Shown one piece after another: positions 14,671-23,009 of a stretch of 28,122 nucleotides of DNA. Where the stretch lies: positions 1 through 28,122 of the forward strand of contig CATZEP010000011.1 of assembly GCA_958418185.1 (NCBI GenBank), written 5' to 3'. The position numbers were made by a program, and so were the translations under genes. The notes under the pieces were generated by a model. The model was not told where the DNA came from, did not search any database, and saw only the letters and a program-made list of their open reading frames with translations. This DNA comes from an uncultured Collinsella sp. Its GTDB lineage: Bacteria > Actinomycetota > Coriobacteriia > Coriobacteriales > Coriobacteriaceae. How positions within the stretch are numbered: position 1 is the stretch's first letter; the number at the start of each line of letters is the position of its first letter.

Positions 14671-16050
14671 GTGAGCGCGAGCGCGTGGTGGAAGCGCGCG
14701 ACGGCAAAGCTCGGCATGGGCGCGGACTCGGGCAATCCGGGGCGCGCCGATGCTGCCAGCGCAATGGGCCGCCGCCTGCGTCGCAAGTTCATCTTGGTTG
14801 CCATGGGTGCCGTGACCGTCGTGCTTACGCTTATCATCGCCGGCATCAATATCGTCAACTACTCGCATGTCTGTAAAATGGCCGATGCTCGCCTGGACTA
14901 TATCTTGGCAGGCAAGGATGGCATTGATGGGGAGGACGAGCCTAAGACCGGTCCCGGTCAGGATGCGGTTGCCGGCAAGGTTGCTACCGGTAACCGGGCG
15001 GCCATTCGCGATGGGCACTTCGAAGGCATGACGGCGGAGTCTCCCTTCGACACGCGCTACTTTACGGTGTCGATTGCCGGCGGGCAGGTGACCGATGTCA
15101 ACACGGCCCGCATTGCCGCGGTGGGTGCCAAGCGTGCCGCCCGCATCGCTGCAGGACTATATTCCAAGGGCTGGACCTCGGGCTTTTCTGGTAACTACCG
15201 CTATACGGTTACGGTTCAGGGCGACGAGACAACCTATGTGTTCGTGGACTGCTCGCGCGAGCTTGCAAGCTTTCATTCGTTTTTGAGCGCGAGCGTGGCA
15301 ATCAGTTGCATTGGCTGGCTGGCGGTGCTGGCAATTGTGGCGGGTGCCTCGGGCGCGGTGATTCGACCGATGGTCGAGAGCTACAGCAAGCAAAAGCGGT
15401 TCATTACCGATGCAAGCCATGAGATCAAGACGCCGCTGGCCGTGATTGACGCCGCTAACGAGGTACAGGAAATCGAGAGCGGCGAGAGCGAATGGACGCA
15501 GAGCATTCACGAGCAGGTCGCGCGGCTGACGGCGCTGACGGAGCGTCTGGTGTTCCTGGCGCGTATGGACGAGGGCTCGGCGGGCTTTACCATGACATCG
15601 ATCGATCTTTCGGAGGCCGTGGACAAGGCGGTGGCGCCGTTTGAGTCGGTGGCGGTTTCGCGCGGCAAGCGGCTGTCGACGTCGATCGCGAGCGGTGTGC
15701 GGGCCCATGCCGATGCCGCGGCAGTGGCGCAGGTTGTTGAGCTACTGCTGGACAACGCCACACGCTACGCAAGCGAGGACAGCGTGATCGAGCTGAGCCT
15801 GCGTGCCGTTTCGCGCGGTGCGGGCAAAGGCTCGGCCGAGCTTGTCGTATCGAATGCTGTTGATGAGCTGCCCGAGGGTGACCTGGACCGGCTGTTCGAC
15901 CGCTTCTACCGCGCAGATGTCTCGCGTAACTCCAAGACGGGCGGCTCGGGCGTGGGTCTATCCGTGGTGCGTGCCATCGCCGAAGCCCATGGCGGGAGCG
16001 CTTCTGTCTGCGCCCACGGCAACCAGATCACCTTCACCGTCCGCTTCTAA
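14671..16050 (+). CDS. Sensor histidine kinase
   Basis: A 459-residue membrane histidine kinase, partner of the regulator just upstream. Residues about 40-63 and 205-231 are the two membrane spans, enclosing an outside sensor of about 140 residues with no recognisable domain. The dimerisation helix has QKRFITDASHEIKTPLAV with the phospho-accepting H250. ELLLDNATRY is the N box, FDRFYRADVSRNSKTGGSG the F and G1 region, and GVGLSVVRAIAEAHGG the G2 region. A HAMP domain is not obvious between span 2 and the H box, the linker being only some 12 residues. The GTG start is set by GAAGG upstream and the 2-bp gap to the regulator. Signal unknown. Confidence 0.92.
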   Translation: MSASAWWKRATAKLGMGADSGNPGRADAASAMGRRLRRKFILVAMGAVTVVLTLIIAGINIVNYSHVCKMADARLDYILAGKDGIDGEDEPKTGPGQDAVAGKVATGNRAAIRDGHFEGMTAESPFDTRYFTVSIAGGQVTDVNTARIAAVGAKRAARIAAGLYSKGWTSGFSGNYRYTVTVQGDETTYVFVDCSRELASFHSFLSASVAISCIGWLAVLAIVAGASGAVIRPMVESYSKQKRFITDASHEIKTPLAVIDAANEVQEIESGESEWTQSIHEQVARLTALTERLVFLARMDEGSAGFTMTSIDLSEAVDKAVAPFESVAVSRGKRLSTSIASGVRAHADAAAVAQVVELLLDNATRYASEDSVIELSLRAVSRGAGKGSAELVVSNAVDELPEGDLDRLFDRFYRADVSRNSKTGGSGVGLSVVRAIAEAHGGSASVCAHGNQITFTVRF

Positions 16051-16098
16051 AACCTGCCAAAAAGGGACAGGTTCTTTTTTGGCAGGTTTTATCTGGGG
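16049..16098 (+). repeat. Family IV GGGACAG-loop hairpin at the end of the kinase gene
   Basis: Arms AAAACCTGCCAAAA (16049-16062) and TTTTGGCAGGTTTT (16077-16090) are perfect and the first begins inside the kinase stop codon. The loop holds AGGGACAGG. The downstream ATCTGGGG matches the flanks of the copies at 20720 and 26864. It may double as terminator. Confidence 0.85.
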
Positions 16099-16156
16099 AA
16101 ACGCCGGCGGGGAAGGCTGTGGGCGGAGGGTACGTCCCGGCGTGACGCTGCGGAGC

Positions 16157-16243
16157 GGGATGCACTTTCCTCTTGGGGCGCCGAGCGGAAACTGCATCCC
16201 GGTTTGAGGCTTCAGAACGGGACGCAATTTCCCCTAGGGGATA
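16157..16243. repeat. Inverted/direct repeat of a GGGATGCA-TTTCC unit
   Basis: GGGATGCACTTTCC (16157-16170) pairs with GGAAACTGCATCCC (16187-16200), one mismatch, and a third related unit (GGGACGCAATTTCCCC) follows at about 16220-16235. The remaining gap to 16340 shows no gene. Confidence 0.6.
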
Positions 16244-16339
16244 TAAGATGCGACGGGCCGCGTCAAGATAATTACCGGACGGCCTAGGAGGCGGCTGGTT
16301 GGCTGGCTTAAAACCTAGCGCGTGAGATGACGCTCCACG

Positions 16340-16978
16340 CTATTCAGCGCGCTTGATAGGATGACGAACCACAGTCTTAAGTTTCTCCGGTGCACATTTG
16401 CGTGGATCGGAGAGATAGATTTCGTGATGGAAACGGGTGTCTGAGAAGTCGGGGACATAGCCCTGCTCGGTCGTGTATTCATTCATAGCGCCTACGGTCG
16501 CCGGTTCGTTGTCGTAGGGCCCGGTGTGCATGCATTGAACGCAGAGGCCCTCGTCAACTTTAAGCAGCTCGACGGCAGAAAAGTTAAGTTTCTTTTTGGT
16601 CGTGGCTTCCGCGACTGCCCAGTCAAAGTCATCTCGGGTGACGAAATCGGGCAGGCGAATGCACGAGATAAAGTTGAAATCGTCCTTGCGTACATAATCG
16701 ATGTCGCCGCTCGGGGAGTCTTGCCACCAGAAACCCTCGAGCGGCGGTACCACAAAGTCGAAATAGCCCTTGATACTCCTTGAGCCTTTCTTCGACATCT
16801 TGACGGTATAGGCGATGCCGTAAAGCAGCGGCAGGGCGTTTTGATACTCGCCACCTTCGGTATTTGGGTCGCCCTTTCCGCGAACGGCAACGTAGCTCAT
16901 AGGCGGGACAGTTACGATGCTCGGCTTGCTTGCAGGTTTGTAGAGCTCCTTGCATTCCTTCTTAAAGTCGAACGCCAT
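16340..16978 (-). CDS. GyrI-like (SbmC/SOUL-type) domain protein
   Basis: A 212-residue cytosolic protein, starting MAFDFKKECKELYKPASKPS, with the segments PPMSYVAVRGKGDPN and VQCMHTGPYDNEP and the closing FHHEIYLSDPRK typical of stand-alone GyrI-like small-molecule-binding proteins. In E. coli the related GyrI/SbmC binds gyrase, and other relatives bind ligands or act as hydrolases; the role here is not known. The start has AAAGGCGG upstream. A LexA-like box lies 57 bp before the start codon, which would make it a damage-inducible gene, as sbmC is in E. coli. It is oriented opposite to both neighbours. Confidence 0.85.
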   Translation of the reverse strand: MAFDFKKECKELYKPASKPSIVTVPPMSYVAVRGKGDPNTEGGEYQNALPLLYGIAYTVKMSKKGSRSIKGYFDFVVPPLEGFWWQDSPSGDIDYVRKDDFNFISCIRLPDFVTRDDFDWAVAEATTKKKLNFSAVELLKVDEGLCVQCMHTGPYDNEPATVGAMNEYTTEQGYVPDFSDTRFHHEIYLSDPRKCAPEKLKTVVRHPIKRAE

Positions 16979-17034
16979 GTTGGCCGCCTTTCTGCGTATT
17001 GGCCTGCTTAGATAACGGAATCATATCATAGAAA

Positions 17035-17048
17035 CGAACAGTTGTTCG
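17035..17048 (-). promoter_or_regulatory. Candidate LexA (SOS) box upstream of the GyrI-like gene
   Basis: CGAACAGTTGTTCG has the layout CGAAC-N4-GTTCG known for LexA of Gram-positive bacteria. On minus a TATGAT -10-like hexamer follows some 17 bp downstream, so the box would overlap the -35 region of the 16978 gene. Confidence 0.6.
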
Positions 17049-17149
17049 AATGATTTTGCTGACAGATAGAGATGCGTGCGTTGTGTTTGGCGGTCGGCCT
17101 GACCCCGTCGATGATTTCTCTGCCTTCCCGGCGCTTGCCTGCGCTCCCC

Positions 17150-17200
17150 GTTTCCCCATATAAAACCTACCAAAATAAACCTGCCCCTTTTTGGTCGGTG
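17150..17200 (-). repeat. Family IV hairpin, degenerate inverted copy
   Basis: Read on minus, this is a diverged version of the kinase-end hairpin: AAACCTACCAAAA on plus at about 17163 and a TTTTTGGTCGG arm at 17188-17198, with a GGGGCAGG loop in place of GGGACAGG. Confidence 0.6.
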
Positions 17201-17248
17201 CGAAATGGGTAATACTAAGGAGTTATCCGACCAGATGGGAATTAATCG

Positions 17249-17950
<702 letters not shown>

Positions 17951-17955
17951 CGCCC

Positions 17956-20721
17956 ATGGACCAGGACCGCCAAAACAGCCAAAACCACGATACGGAGCGC
18001 GCGGGTCGCGACCGGGAGTTTGCGACCTACCGCACCGCTCAGAGCTCAAACGATATGGTGCCGACGGTTTTTCGCCGTGGCATCTACCGTACAATCCGCG
18101 GCAGTCTTAAGCGCTTCTTGTCTATCGTGGTCATCACCGCGCTTGGCGTGAGCGTGATGTGCGGTCTTAAGGCAGGCTGCGAAGATTTGCGCGATTCGGT
18201 CGACGCCTATTTTGACCAGCAGAATGTCTATGACATTAACGTGCAGTCGACCTATGGCCTTACGCGCGACGATCTTGCGGCTATCCAAGAGGTCGACGGC
18301 GTCGAGACGGCCGAGGGTATCTACACCGAGACCGCCTACACCGCCGTGGGCACAACACGCGAGCGCGTGATCGTGCAAAGTCTTTCCAAGGAGAATATCG
18401 ATCAACCGGTGCTGGTGAGCGGTGATTTGCCCGAGAGCGCCGATGAGGTCGCGGTGACTTCGAAGTTCCTGAAGGCTTCGGGCAAAAAGCTCGGCGATAC
18501 GGTGAGTTTTGCCGCCAATGACGCGAGCTCGTCGAACCAAAGTGCCAAGGACCAGTTTGCCGCGGGCGATTACACCATTACGGCCGAGGTCCTCGATCCC
18601 ACCGACGTGAGCTCCGACTCGACAGTCAACGCCTTTCGCGCTGCTTCGGCTGCGGACTATAAGTTCTATGTGAACGAGGACGCCGCGACATCTTCTTCCT
18701 ACTCCTCGGTCCACGTGATCGTCGAGGGAGCCAAGAGCCTCAGCTCCTATTCGGACGCCTACACGACAAAGATCAACGAGGTCAAGGGCAATATCGAGAA
18801 GATCCGCGAGGAGCGTGAGAAGGCACGTGCTCAGGAGTTGACGGTTGACACGCCGGCAAGCTTAGATGCGGCCGAACGCCAGGCGAATATGCTCTTTGGG
18901 ATTGAACAGGGCAACATCGACCGTATGGCCGAGGGCAGCGAGGAGCGCGTCCAAGCTCAGGCCGAGTTGGACCAGCGCCGCGCCGCCGCCAACCAACAAT
19001 TCGCCGATGCCCGCGCCGAGCTTTCCGATCTAGGCGAATGTACGTGGTACATCCAGGACCGCGGCAATATCGCAAGCTACTCGAGCGTGGAAAGCGATAG
19101 CTCGTCAATTGAGGCCATCGCCACGGTGTTCCCGTTTATCTTCTTTATCGTCGCCGTGCTCATCAGCCTTACCACCGCTACGCGCATGGTCGAGGAGGAG
19201 CGCACGCTTATTGGCCTGTACAAGGCGCTCGGCTATTCACGTGGGCGTATTCTGTCCAAATACGTGGACTACTCGCTGTGGGCGTGTCTGATCGGCGGCG
19301 TGCTCGGCAACATCATCGGATTTGTGGGCCTGCCGCTGTTCCTGTTTACGGTGTTCGACGACATGTACTCGCTGCCCCAGATGCTGCTTTCGTACGACAT
19401 CGTGTCGTCGCTCGTGTCGGTGGCGCTGTTTGCCGTGGGCGTGGTGGGCGCTACGATTATCGCCTGCCGCCACGAGATGTCCGAGACCCCAGCCTCGCTT
19501 ATGCGTCCCAAGGCCCCGCGTGCCGGCTCGCGCATCTTGCTTGAGCGCATCGGCTTTATCTGGCGTCGCATGGGCTTTTTGAACAAGGTGGCGGCGCGTA
19601 ACCTGTTCCGCTACAAAAAGCGCGCCTTTATGACCATCTTTGGCATCGCGGGCTGCACAGCGCTTGTAATTTGCGGCATGGGCATTCGTGATACGTCGGT
19701 CGCGCTATCGCCCAAGCAGTACGGCCACGTCACGCGCTACGATCTGCTGGCGGTCGCCAATCCCGACGATTTTTCACAGACGTGCGCGGCATTGGATGGG
19801 CGCAGCGCGTCCAATGATTCCAACGTGACCGTGACTTCGACGCTGCCGATTATGACCGACAACGTCACCTTTACATTTGGCGGCAAGAGCGAGACTGTGC
19901 AGCTGATCGTGGTGCCCGATGACCGCACGAGTGACTTGGGCGATTACGTGCGTCTGGAGGATGAGTCCAAAGAACCGCTGCCTTTGCGTGACGGAGACGT
20001 GTATCTGAGCAAAAGTTCACAGCTGGTGCTGGGGATTCAGCCGGGCGATACGGCTCACGTCCAGGATTCGTCGCTCAATGTTGCCAAGGTCAAAGTCAGC
20101 GACATTTCGCTTAACTATCTGGGCAACACGCTTTACATGACGCAGGGCACCTATGAGCGCACGTTCGGCCGAAGCGCGCGTCTTAACGGCATCTTTGCAC
20201 TGCTCAAGGGTTCGTCGGCCGACCAGATTGCGTTTAGCAAGAATCTTAAGAGTGACGGTTGGCTTACGATTTCGAGTACGGCCGAGCATTGGGAAAACTA
20301 TGAGGCGAACTTTACGATTATCAATTCGGTCGTGGTGCTCGTGACCTTTATGGCGGCGTGCCTGTCGTTTGTGGTGGTGTTTACGCTGTCCAACACGAAT
20401 ATCTCCGAGCGCGAGCGCGAGCTGGCGACCATTAAGGTGTTGGGCTTCCGTCGCGGCGAGGTGCACCACTACGTCAACAAGGAGACGTTGATCCTCACGG
20501 CGATTGGCGCCGCACTGGGCGTACCGCTAGGCGGCTTGCTGGCCGAGAGTTTTACGTACATCCTGCAGATGCCGTCGCTGTATTTTGATGTTGAGGTCGA
20601 GCCGCTGAGCTACGTGCTATCCGTGTTGCTGGCCTTTGCCTTTACGTTTATCGTCAACCTTGCCACCAATCGAACGCTCAACAAGATCGACATGGTCGGC
20701 GCCCTCAAGAGCGCCGAGTAA
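17956..20721 (+). CDS. FtsX-like ABC transporter permease
   Basis: A 921-residue permease with two FtsX/MacB-type cores. One N-terminal span lies at about residues 50-70 (LSIVVITALGVSVMCGL), followed by a long outside domain. A heptad-like charged region at about 275-345 (KIREEREKARAQELTVD and following) suggests a coiled coil. Three spans follow at about 390-510, starting with FPFIFFIVAVLISLTTATRM and the EEERTLIGLYKALGYSRG motif. The second half repeats this after about residue 540, ending with spans near the C-terminus (ERERELATIKVLGFRRGEV). The GTG at 17944 overlaps the ATPase stop, while the ATG at 17956 comes 5 bp after it; neither has a strong site and I use the ATG with little certainty. 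Partner of the upstream ATPase. Confidence 0.9.
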   Translation: MDQDRQNSQNHDTERAGRDREFATYRTAQSSNDMVPTVFRRGIYRTIRGSLKRFLSIVVITALGVSVMCGLKAGCEDLRDSVDAYFDQQNVYDINVQSTYGLTRDDLAAIQEVDGVETAEGIYTETAYTAVGTTRERVIVQSLSKENIDQPVLVSGDLPESADEVAVTSKFLKASGKKLGDTVSFAANDASSSNQSAKDQFAAGDYTITAEVLDPTDVSSDSTVNAFRAASAADYKFYVNEDAATSSSYSSVHVIVEGAKSLSSYSDAYTTKINEVKGNIEKIREEREKARAQELTVDTPASLDAAERQANMLFGIEQGNIDRMAEGSEERVQAQAELDQRRAAANQQFADARAELSDLGECTWYIQDRGNIASYSSVESDSSSIEAIATVFPFIFFIVAVLISLTTATRMVEEERTLIGLYKALGYSRGRILSKYVDYSLWACLIGGVLGNIIGFVGLPLFLFTVFDDMYSLPQMLLSYDIVSSLVSVALFAVGVVGATIIACRHEMSETPASLMRPKAPRAGSRILLERIGFIWRRMGFLNKVAARNLFRYKKRAFMTIFGIAGCTALVICGMGIRDTSVALSPKQYGHVTRYDLLAVANPDDFSQTCAALDGRSASNDSNVTVTSTLPIMTDNVTFTFGGKSETVQLIVVPDDRTSDLGDYVRLEDESKEPLPLRDGDVYLSKSSQLVLGIQPGDTAHVQDSSLNVAKVKVSDISLNYLGNTLYMTQGTYERTFGRSARLNGIFALLKGSSADQIAFSKNLKSDGWLTISSTAEHWENYEANFTIINSVVVLVTFMAACLSFVVVFTLSNTNISERERELATIKVLGFRRGEVHHYVNKETLILTAIGAALGVPLGGLLAESFTYILQMPSLYFDVEVEPLSYVLSVLLAFAFTFIVNLATNRTLNKIDMVGALKSAE

Positions 20722-20776
20722 CCTGCCAAAAAGGGACAGGTTTATTTTGGCAGGTTTTATCTGGGCAAACGCCGGA
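20720..20776 (+). repeat. Family IV GGGACAG-loop hairpin at the permease end
   Basis: The arms AACCTGCCAAAA (20720-20731) and TTTTGGCAGGTT (20745-20756) are perfect and start inside the TAA stop. The loop holds AGGGACAGG, and the flank ATCTGGGCAAACGCC follows. Confidence 0.85.
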
Positions 20777-20804
20777 CAACCATTAGGTGGCCCAGCGTTT
20801 GCCC
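20763..20804 (+). terminator. Hairpin behind the ABC operon
   Basis: GGGCAAACGC (20763-20772) and GCGTTTGCCC (20795-20804) are perfect complements around 22 nt, followed by CGTTTTGC. It overlaps the flank of the family IV repeat and may end convergent transcripts. Confidence 0.5.
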
Positions 20805-20837
20805 CGTTTTGCTGGGGATGTCTGTCGTTCAGTGCTC

Positions 20838-21158
20838 TTACTGGCCAATCCAGTGTTGCGCATAGCTCTTAATGTCTTCGGTAAAACCGTCAAGGTCGTC
20901 AAGGGTGATCACGCTGTCGATAAGCAAATTGGCTATCTCGCGGTGCATTGTGCTGCGGCGAATGTCGTTTGCAATTACGCCTGAGGACAGCTTGTCTCTA
21001 TTGAGGCGCTCTTCTAGTGCCCAAAATCTACTGGACGCTTCGCTGTCGCCGTTCAGCATCTCAACGTACTGGCCGATGAGCTTTTCCATATAACGTTCTT
21101 GCCATTGAGGAAGCATTTTCTTAAACAGCTTCCAGTCGCTTTCGGTTACGTCGCGCAT
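20838..21158 (-). CDS. Small conserved protein of unknown function
   Basis: 106 residues, all-helical in appearance and cytosolic, without signal or membrane span. It has the pattern SDWKLFKKMLPQWQERYMEKL, then LNGDSEASSRFWALEERL and a closing VITLDDLDGF. I recall similar short proteins as common in Firmicutes and Actinobacteria (sometimes named multidrug transporter without basis), function unknown. An in-frame ATG at 21200 exists, but GGAG lies at good distance before the ATG at 21158 and the family pattern begins there. It converges with the ABC operon. Confidence 0.75.
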   Translation of the reverse strand: MRDVTESDWKLFKKMLPQWQERYMEKLIGQYVEMLNGDSEASSRFWALEERLNRDKLSSGVIANDIRRSTMHREIANLLIDSVITLDDLDGFTEDIKSYAQHWIGQ

Positions 21159-21278
21159 ATGTTCTCCGCTCGTCAAACGGGCTTTCCATTTGCCTTTCAT
21201 TTTATTTGGTTTTCGCTCGCAGGTGCGGATGAGAGGCTCTCTTTAGCCTTCGAGATTGGGCTTGAATGGGTCGTATGC

Positions 21279-21435
21279 CACAAAACGGGCCTATCTACTA
21301 CGTTTAATTGGATACCCTCAACCATGCCGGGAAAACGAAAAATAAAACCGCAGGTAGAAGGCCTGTCGATTTTCGAAAAAGGCGGTCATGGTTGGCCCCA
21401 TCGAGTTAAACGTAGTAGATAGGCCCTTTTCGTGG
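21279..21435. repeat. Family III palindrome F
   Basis: Perfect 21-bp arms at 21287-21307 and 21406-21426 (starting GGGCCTATCTACTACG), extended by imperfect pairing outward (CCACAAAAC) and inward (CAACCATG/CATGGTTG). The asymmetric core ATAAAACCGCAGG at 21342-21354 is the complement of the core of palindrome E. Stretches 21159-21278 and 21436-21487 hold nothing I can recognise. Confidence 0.75.
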
Positions 21436-21487
21436 CGGACCATCAAACGAACGCCGACGCTTGTGCTGTAGCCGCTCCGATCATTCG

Positions 21488-21558
21488 TAAGTTGCGGTGG
21501 AATAGTTCCTAAATTCGACTACTCAAGGCTAAAACCGGAACTATATCACCGCAACTTA
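21488..21558 (+). repeat. Family I palindromic repeat, copy 2
   Basis: Arms at 21488-21509 and 21537-21558 (TAAGTTGCGGTGGAATAG at the left) match copies 1 and 3, including the G opposite T in the stem; the right arm has one further change (ATATCACC for ATTTCACC). Confidence 0.85.
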
Positions 21559-21611
21559 GGAGGGAGGGGCGGGGGGGTACTAGTTGGGTGCTGCCGTCGG
21601 GCTGGGATGGT

Positions 21612-22550
21612 TTAGGCTCGTTCGCGATGCTTCCATCGTTTACGGCACCAACGCATGAGTGCTTTTACGACCGGGATGGTGATGAGAATTACCCAGGCGG
21701 GATGGGGTTGCCCCAGACAGAGCCACATGTAGAGGAACCATGCCTCGGCACTGACCGAATAGACGACATCGATCAGCTTAGATAAGTGGCGTTGGTCGAT
21801 AAAGTCGCCAAGCGCGTAATAGACGGGAATCAAAAAAACGAGGAAGAGTCCCGTAGCCCATGTGCCGTAGGCAATGCCGAGCACCAGGTAGGCGAGGGTG
21901 ACGAGCGCGGGGAAGGGGAATTTGTTCCATGTACGTCCGACCTTGGTGTGGAAATGCTTGCCATGATGGTCGAGCTTGTCGTGTGCTTCCTTCCAGCTGG
22001 AAAACGTCTCGCCGTCGATGGTGACGGTGCCGTCGTCATTGGTATGCACGCTATGTCCATCGTCCTCAAGCGTATCGATATGCAATCCGCCTGGCCCCAC
22101 ATGGACCTCTTCGCCCTTGCGCTCGTTAGCCACATGGATGCCATTCCAGCCAACATGGACCTCTTCGCCTTTGTTGGGATCAATAACGTGGATGCCGCGC
22201 GTGAGGGAAATATCGACAAGTGGCTTATCGCTGTAACCAGAGTGCTCAGTAGAAGCCTCAGCCTCTTCAGCCTCATCTGAAGCTTTGGTGCCGGCGTCGC
22301 TGTCCTGTGCCTCATCATCAGCTTGCGAGTCGTCAGTGCTATCCACCGTCTCCCCATACAACAGCTCATCCAGCGACACGCCATACAGCGCGGCGAGCGC
22401 AATAAGGTTATCGGTATCGGGCGAGGACTCGCTGCGCTCCCATTTACTGACAGCCTGACGACTCACGCCCAGCTGGGCGGCAAGCGCCTCCTGAGAAAGC
22501 CCGGCAGCCTTGCGGCGATCAACGAGCCGCTGTGCCATCGCAAGATCCAT
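21612..22550 (-). CDS. Membrane-anchored XRE regulator with 18-residue repeats
   Basis: A 312-residue protein. Residues 6-64 are an XRE helix-turn-helix (AGLSQEALAAQLGVSRQAVS, then KWERSESSPD and LLYGE). A very acidic linker follows at about 67-105. Then three tandem 18-residue units at about 119-172 begin G(I/L)H(V/I), two of them with KGEEVHVG. The last third has up to four hydrophobic spans (about 212-232, 234-250, 265-280, 284-300), and the protein ends basic. The HTH should face the cytosol next to DNA, so it looks like a regulator tied to the membrane. The ATG at 22550 has AAAGGA at good distance; the frame extends to 22622 without support. Target and signal unknown; autoregulation through the repeats at 22605-22670 is possible. 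Confidence 0.8.
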   Translation of the reverse strand: MDLAMAQRLVDRRKAAGLSQEALAAQLGVSRQAVSKWERSESSPDTDNLIALAALYGVSLDELLYGETVDSTDDSQADDEAQDSDAGTKASDEAEEAEASTEHSGYSDKPLVDISLTRGIHVIDPNKGEEVHVGWNGIHVANERKGEEVHVGPGGLHIDTLEDDGHSVHTNDDGTVTIDGETFSSWKEAHDKLDHHGKHFHTKVGRTWNKFPFPALVTLAYLVLGIAYGTWATGLFLVFLIPVYYALGDFIDQRHLSKLIDVVYSVSAEAWFLYMWLCLGQPHPAWVILITIPVVKALMRWCRKRWKHRERA

Positions 22551-22604
22551 GGTGGTTCCTTTCGTTTGATGGTCGAATCGAATGAGCCGAGTATGCTGAG
22601 AACA

Positions 22605-22670
22605 ACCGGTAGCGACCACCATTTCTAGTTAGAATCTGCTCCAACCCTACCGCAACTACCGGTAGCAACC
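22605..22670 (-). promoter_or_regulatory. Direct repeats upstream of the XRE regulator
   Basis: ACCGGTAGCGACC (22605-22617) recurs as ACCGGTAGCAACC (22658-22670), 53 bp apart, about five helical turns, with ACCCTACCGCAAC between. Possible operator of the regulator starting at 22550. Confidence 0.5.
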
Positions 22671-22734
22671 CCTAACGACCAGCCATTTCAGGACAAATGT
22701 CAGTGCAAGTAGCAGCCAAGAGCCCCCCATTCAG

Positions 22735-22805
22735 TAAGTTGCGGTGGAATAGTTCCTAGATTCAGCCATTTGCGGGCTAAGCGGGAACTATTTCACCGCA
22801 ACTTA
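22735..22805 (+). repeat. Family I palindromic repeat, copy 3
   Basis: Same arms as copy 2 (22735-22756 and 22784-22805), 71 bp in all, with the same orientation and G-T position. A short inner AGCC...GGCT hairpin lies in the loop. Confidence 0.85.
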
Positions 22806-22866
22806 ATTTCAGACCAGGCACCCGCAGCAAGAAGGCGAATAGCCTCGGCCTCCCTAGTTACCGCAG

Positions 22867-22985
22867 GAGGCCCTAGGGCTTACCTCCCAAATCTTTCCGC
22901 AGGACGGAAGGACCCCGCCGCGCGAAGCGCACGGCGGGGTCCTGACATGTCCGAGGACGATTTGGGAGGAAAGCCCCGGGGCCTC
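22867..22985 (+). repeat. Family II compound palindrome B, 3' of pfkA
   Basis: Outer arms 22867-22893 and 22959-22985 (27 nt, 24 paired), inner arms 22909-22920 and 22932-22943 (perfect) with the loop CGCGAAGCGCA. TTTCCGCA (22894-22901) and CATGTCCGAGGAC (22946-22958) are the conserved joints. It begins 25 bp behind the pfkA stop. Confidence 0.85.
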
Positions 22986-23009
22986 CGATGAGAGCAGTTC
23001 CAGCCGAGG

